A stretch of DNA of 9,931 nucleotides from Bacteroidales bacterium. Lineage in GTDB: Bacteria > Bacteroidota > Bacteroidia > Bacteroidales > UBA10428. Positions 6,467 through 9,931 of this stretch are shown here, in pieces. The stretch spans positions 1 to 9,931 of the forward strand of contig DNTK01000497.1 of NCBI GenBank assembly GCA_003508755.1, written 5' to 3'. The translations under genes were made by a program, and so were the position numbers. Position 1 is the stretch's first letter. Each line of letters begins with the position of its first letter. Under the pieces are notes generated by a model, which worked only from the letters and a program-made list of their open reading frames with translations, was not told the DNA's origin and made no database searches.

Positions 6467-8605
6467 ATGCAAAAGAAACTCTTCATGCTCCTGGCATTAT
6501 TTTTTTGCGTTGATCAGATGGTCTGCGCGCAGGACTATGATACCCTCTTTAGTCTTTCGCTAAACGAGTTGCTTACCATTAAAGTTGATGTGACTTCAAA
6601 AACCGCTGAGACAACTGTCGAGGCTGCTAACATCATATCTCTTATTACAGCAAAGGACATCGAAAACAATTATTGCCGCGATTTAGTAGATGTGCTAAAT
6701 ATGGTACCCGGTATGAACCTGTCTAAAGACGATGATTACACCAGTTTCACCAGTCGCGGTTTGTATGGTTTTGAGGGGCGCACACTCATTATGGTTGATG
6801 GCATGCAACTATCTGATTTGTACTTTGGGTCGTATGTTATTGGGAATGATTTTCCCATTCACATGATTGAGCAAATCGAAATTATCCGTGGTCCGGGCTC
6901 AGTCACGTATGGAGGTACTGCTGAGTTAGCCGTTATAAATATTGTAACAAAAAAGGGAAAAAGCCTTGATGGAATAACTGTAACCGGACGATATGGCCAC
7001 TTAACTAAAACTTATGGCCACCACGATGTTGGGATTTTAGCAGGCAAAAAAAAGAAGACCTCCGAGTATTCCCTTCTTGGTTTCCTGGGTCAGGCCCGAC
7101 GAAGCGATGCCAGGGTTTCTTATATTGGTGAAAATGCCAATTTTGATCATAACCAGCATTCAGCGGGGCTTTCCAGTGTTGCGTTTGTGGGCAATGTTAA
7201 GATTAAAGATAATTCAGAAATTAAATTGTTGTTTACTCATTATTCCAATAATCAGGTTCGAAAATTCTCGGTAGATACAGCAACTGCCGATGAAAGTGAT
7301 ACTGATAGAATCTTTAATTCAGTGGAAGAGGGAATTTCATCGCGCAAAGTAAGGTATGTTTATACCACAATAGGTGCTGAAATTAAGCATAAGTTTAATA
7401 TATCCGAAAACATTCAACTTGTACCCCTGGTAAATTATCATTTCAGCTATCCGTATAATCGTGATGAACCCCGCGAGGAGGTATATACACAGCGGTTTAA
7501 ATCCATGCTTTATGCGATTTTATATGCTAATAAAACAGAATTAATTCTGGGTGGAGAATACTTTGGAGACTATTCGGTAATTGAGAGACCAGATTGCGCT
7601 AATCCGGAAGAATTTCTGCGAAAATCTATGAATCATGAAGGAAAAAATAACATTCTTATATCGAATGCGGCTATTTTTACCCGTTTAAAGCATCAGATTA
7701 ATTTTTCTGGTTCAAATCTTTTTCTTGTTGGAGGACTGCGTTTCGATATTAATGAACTGTACGGTAGCAGATTAAATCCAAAGCTCGGAATTACCCTTGT
7801 TGAAACAAAGCTGAATGCAAAAGTTCTTTATAGTTCAGCATTCAGGGCGCCACAGGTTGGAAACAATGCTTTCAGCCGTTATGGAATGAATCCTGATACG
7901 GCTTTGTATTCAAGAAAACCTGGCGGTGTAAGTGCCGAGGTAACAAACATTGTTGAATTTGAACTGGGATGGAGATTAACCAAGGAATTTAGAGTACAAA
8001 TAAATGCCTATCAGCAGTGGGTTAATGATATCATAGAATTCAGGTATAATTATATGAATGGTGATTTATATTCAGACAATGGCGGAAAAATTAGTACACG
8101 GGGAGTTGAATTTGAAGCAAAGTATATTGGAAAGTTCTACAATGGATTATTTAATCTCTCATACATTGATCCGGTTTTTTTTAATGATGATAATCCCTGG
8201 GCATATAGCTATAACGCTGCCAAAGGCGGAGATACCTATATTACACCAGATAATATTGATGGCATACCTATTCGATTGGAACTTCTGTCAGTTCCGGATC
8301 TAAAAATATATACCAATCATACGTTTATTCTTTCGAGAAATATTTCGGTATCGGCAAATTGTATTTATTTAAGTGAAAAGTATGCCTATAACGGCAGTGG
8401 GACCAGCAAGCTACTGCGGGATCAAGTTGTATTTGGCACAGGTATTACACTGTCCAACATACTGCCCGGACTTAAGCTCCAGCTTAGCATTCATGATTTG
8501 TTTAACGAACGCTTAAATATCGCTACAGCCTGGTACGATGGCGGGTATGATGTTTTGCCCTATAAAGGCCGGGAGATCTCAATATCGGCTGGTTATAAAT
8601 TTTAA
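6467..8605 (+). CDS. TonB-dependent outer membrane receptor
   Basis: The protein has 712 residues from the ATG at 6467. A TTG at 6446 would add seven residues before the signal peptide and is less likely. The signal peptide ends with probable cleavage VCA|QD after residue 21. The lead-in LSLNELLTIKVDVTSK (30-45) matches the LxLeeLLniev-type start of many receptors of this group. A plug domain follows (about 46-165), including RTLIMVDGMQL (105-115) and the family signature EIIRGPGSVTYGGTAELAVIN (138-158). The remainder is a beta-barrel rich in alternating aromatic and polar residues, and it ends with GYKF, the terminal Phe typical of outer membrane proteins. No carboxypeptidase-like N-terminal domain and no SusD gene are present, so it is not a SusC-type glycan transporter. 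The ligand is unknown; siderophore, cobalamin-like, metal or peptide uptake are all possible. The stop abuts the convergent regulator gene. Confidence 0.93.
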   Translation: MQKKLFMLLALFFCVDQMVCAQDYDTLFSLSLNELLTIKVDVTSKTAETTVEAANIISLITAKDIENNYCRDLVDVLNMVPGMNLSKDDDYTSFTSRGLYGFEGRTLIMVDGMQLSDLYFGSYVIGNDFPIHMIEQIEIIRGPGSVTYGGTAELAVINIVTKKGKSLDGITVTGRYGHLTKTYGHHDVGILAGKKKKTSEYSLLGFLGQARRSDARVSYIGENANFDHNQHSAGLSSVAFVGNVKIKDNSEIKLLFTHYSNNQVRKFSVDTATADESDTDRIFNSVEEGISSRKVRYVYTTIGAEIKHKFNISENIQLVPLVNYHFSYPYNRDEPREEVYTQRFKSMLYAILYANKTELILGGEYFGDYSVIERPDCANPEEFLRKSMNHEGKNNILISNAAIFTRLKHQINFSGSNLFLVGGLRFDINELYGSRLNPKLGITLVETKLNAKVLYSSAFRAPQVGNNAFSRYGMNPDTALYSRKPGGVSAEVTNIVEFELGWRLTKEFRVQINAYQQWVNDIIEFRYNYMNGDLYSDNGGKISTRGVEFEAKYIGKFYNGLFNLSYIDPVFFNDDNPWAYSYNAAKGGDTYITPDNIDGIPIRLELLSVPDLKIYTNHTFILSRNISVSANCIYLSEKYAYNGSGTSKLLRDQVVFGTGITLSNILPGLKLQLSIHDLFNERLNIATAWYDGGYDVLPYKGREISISAGYKF

Positions 8606-9361
8606 TTATTTGTCGAGCCACAACCTAAAGGCATGTGTCTTTGCAGTACTTACTAAAAATTCGTCGTGGGTATTTTTTAACTGAAGCTGGACCCTGCTCC
8701 TTGATAGGATATTTATTTTCTGAATGGCAGAATAGTGTATTAAGCATTGCCGGTTAATACGGAAAAACTCTTCAGGATTAAGTAGCTTTTCCAGTTTGTC
8801 GAGGCTAAAATCTACCGGATAGCTATGACCATCAAAAGTGTGTAAAAAGCTGTTTTTTTCGATGGAATTAAAAAATGCAATTTGCTTTGTTTCAATCGAT
8901 CTTATTTTGGTGCCAATGCTTATGGCAAAGCGCTTTTTATAATTCGTAGTTTTACTTGCCATACTTGCAAGTAGCTGCTCTAGCTGTAAGGCAGGGGTGG
9001 TTGACTTAAACTTTTTAAACTTTTCAATGCTGTTCTTTAGCTTGATTTTATCAATAGGCTTCAACAGGTAATCAAGACTATTGAGCTCGAAGGCTTTAAT
9101 GGCATATTCGTCATAGGCAGTGGTAAAGATTACAAAACTGTCCACTTTTACATGGTTAAAAATTTCGAAGCTTAAACCATCAGCCAGCTGTATATCGAGC
9201 ATTAATAATTCAGGGTGTAAGTTATTACTAAGCCAGTTTACTGCTCCGGAAACACTATCGATCTTGCCCGTAATCTGAATATTCGGGTCAATTTCTATCA
9301 ATAGTTTTTCGAGACGCTCTGCCGCAGCACCTTCATCTTCAATTATCAGAGTTCTTATCAT
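8606..9361 (-). CDS. LytTR-family response regulator
   Basis: This 251-residue cytoplasmic protein has a receiver domain at about 1-120. All phosphorylation residues are visible: acidic pocket Glu8-Asp9, phosphoacceptor Asp56 in LMLDIQL, Thr80/Thr81 in FTTAYDEYA, and Lys101 in LLKPID. After a linker, a LytTR DNA-binding domain spans about 145-250, with the family pattern QIAFFNSIEKNSFLHTF, then FFRINRQCLIH and a terminal KTHAFRLWL. LytTR regulators bind direct repeats upstream of their targets and activate or repress transcription. The start ATG overlaps the stop of the upstream kinase gene (ATGA), so the two form a coupled kinase-regulator pair. Its targets are not evident here. The adjoining TonB receptor gene is convergent and is a possible but unproven target. 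Confidence 0.95.
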   Translation of the reverse strand: MIRTLIIEDEGAAAERLEKLLIEIDPNIQITGKIDSVSGAVNWLSNNLHPELLMLDIQLADGLSFEIFNHVKVDSFVIFTTAYDEYAIKAFELNSLDYLLKPIDKIKLKNSIEKFKKFKSTTPALQLEQLLASMASKTTNYKKRFAISIGTKIRSIETKQIAFFNSIEKNSFLHTFDGHSYPVDFSLDKLEKLLNPEEFFRINRQCLIHYSAIQKINILSRSRVQLQLKNTHDEFLVSTAKTHAFRLWLDK

Positions 9362-9931
9362 AGGTCAACAATAAGCAATGGCACAGTCACAGCAAAAGTA
9401 GTCGAACTTTCATGCACATGGACTTCCTTTTCGGTAAAAAAGCGGTATCGCTCAATAATATTTTTTAATCCATGGCCTGTGGAATTATTTTCAAATTTCT
9501 TTTGCAGATTGTTGCGAACGATAATTTCTTTTTTTGATGCTTTTATTGCTATCTGTAATGGATTATCGCTGGCAACAATATTGTGTTTGATGCAATTTTC
9601 AACCAACATTTGTAATACCAGAGGTGGCAATGAATAGTGATAATAGTTTTCTGGAATGTCGAGATCAACTTGCAGGTTTTTACCAAATCTTAATTGCTGA
9701 ATAATTATGTACTTTTTCAGCATTTCAACTTCACTTCGTACCAGAACGAGTTCTGTATCTCGACTTTTTAATATGTAGCGGAGAAATTCTGAAAGGTTTT
9801 GGATATAGTCGACCGCTTTGGTGTTTTCATCAACAAGGGTTACCAATCCATTCAGGCTATTGAATAAAAAATGCGGATTAATCTGGGATTTTAAAGTTTC
9901 GTATTTGGCTTCAATATTGTCTTTTTCGAGG
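9358..9931 (-). CDS. LytS-type sensor histidine kinase, N-terminal part outside window
   Basis: The frame stays open to the right edge, so only the last 190 residues are visible. Internal TTG or ATG starts would cut the conserved His region and are rejected. The visible part begins with a helical stretch and SQINPHFLFNSLN, the His_kinase (PF06580) phosphoacceptor motif, with His at visible residue 20. An ATPase domain follows, with LVENCIKHN (the N-box, usually LVENAIKHG) and GHGLKNIIERY (the G-box GxGLxN). The Cys and Asn substitutions in the N-box are mild. Family members are membrane sensors with a variable N-terminal input region, which lies beyond the window, so the signal is unknown. 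Its stop overlaps the regulator start by 4 bp. It is expected to phosphorylate Asp56 of that regulator. Confidence 0.93.
   Translation of the reverse strand, partial: LEKDNIEAKYETLKSQINPHFLFNSLNGLVTLVDENTKAVDYIQNLSEFLRYILKSRDTELVLVRSEVEMLKKYIIIQQLRFGKNLQVDLDIPENYYHYSLPPLVLQMLVENCIKHNIVASDNPLQIAIKASKKEIIVRNNLQKKFENNSTGHGLKNIIERYRFFTEKEVHVHESSTTFAVTVPLLIVDL

Noticed and set aside
5350..6478. Identical first 12 bases (ATGCAAAAGAAA) of the hydrolase and receptor genes
   Set aside because: Both encode the Met-Gln-Lys-Lys start of a signal peptide using favoured AT-rich codons. The identity does not extend further, so duplication or shared regulation is not supported.
6467..6535. Cysteine near the end of the receptor signal peptide, suggesting a lipoprotein
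   Set aside because: The residues before the Cys (Met-Val) do not fit a lipobox, and VCA|QD is a normal signal peptidase I site.
7046..7053. Run of eight A residues in the TonB receptor gene, containing an in-frame A-AAA-AAG slippery heptamer
   Set aside because: The receptor frame continues intact to a normal terminal Phe, and the run encodes a plausible Lys-rich loop. I see no downstream stimulator or useful alternate frame.
9358..9846. Kinase read as a complete 162-residue protein starting at a TTG
   Set aside because: The frame continues upstream through the NPHFLFN phosphoacceptor motif to the window edge, so the short version is an artefact of truncation.

Overview
The window looks like chromosomal DNA from a member of the Bacteroidota. 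The supporting signs are AT-rich sequence, promoter-like elements of the TTTG/TAnnTTTG type, a LytS/LytTR two-component pair, a TonB-dependent receptor, and a TM2/DUF2752/DUF4870 membrane gene cluster. I would not name a genus. I see no tRNA, rRNA, insertion sequence, phage gene or CRISPR array. Ten protein genes fill almost all of the window. Both edges cut through a gene.

Layout. (1) Bases 1-1552, plus strand: the 3' part of an LtaS/MdoB-type membrane sulfatase-fold transferase. (2) Bases 1549-3536, minus strand: a tight four-gene cluster read in the order TM2 protein, DUF2752 protein, DUF4870-like protein, M48 metalloprotease. Junctions are 6 bp apart, 4 bp overlapping or nearly adjacent, so this is very probably one operon. 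(3) Bases 3690-4235, plus strand: a small exported protein of unknown function. (4) Bases 4354-5229, minus strand: an EamA-type drug/metabolite transporter with a TTG start. (5) Bases 5350-8605, plus strand: an exported S9-type serine hydrolase with a coiled-coil N-terminus, then a TonB-dependent outer membrane receptor. (6) Bases 8606-9931, minus strand: a LytTR response regulator preceded by its LytS-type histidine kinase, which runs off the window.

How the genes may work together. The strongest functional unit by arrangement is the four-gene membrane cluster ending in a zinc metalloprotease. It suggests an envelope-maintenance role, but the small membrane families have no settled function. 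The hydrolase and receptor could cooperate in processing and uptake of an unidentified ligand, though a good promoter-like element between them means they may also be transcribed separately. The kinase/regulator pair is convergent to the receptor, and its targets cannot be read from the window.

Most of the content is recognisable housekeeping or accessory envelope biology. I found no clear evidence of an entirely new system. The best candidates for a second look are the TM2-DUF2752-DUF4870-M48 cluster, the unknown exported protein, and the hydrolase-receptor pair.
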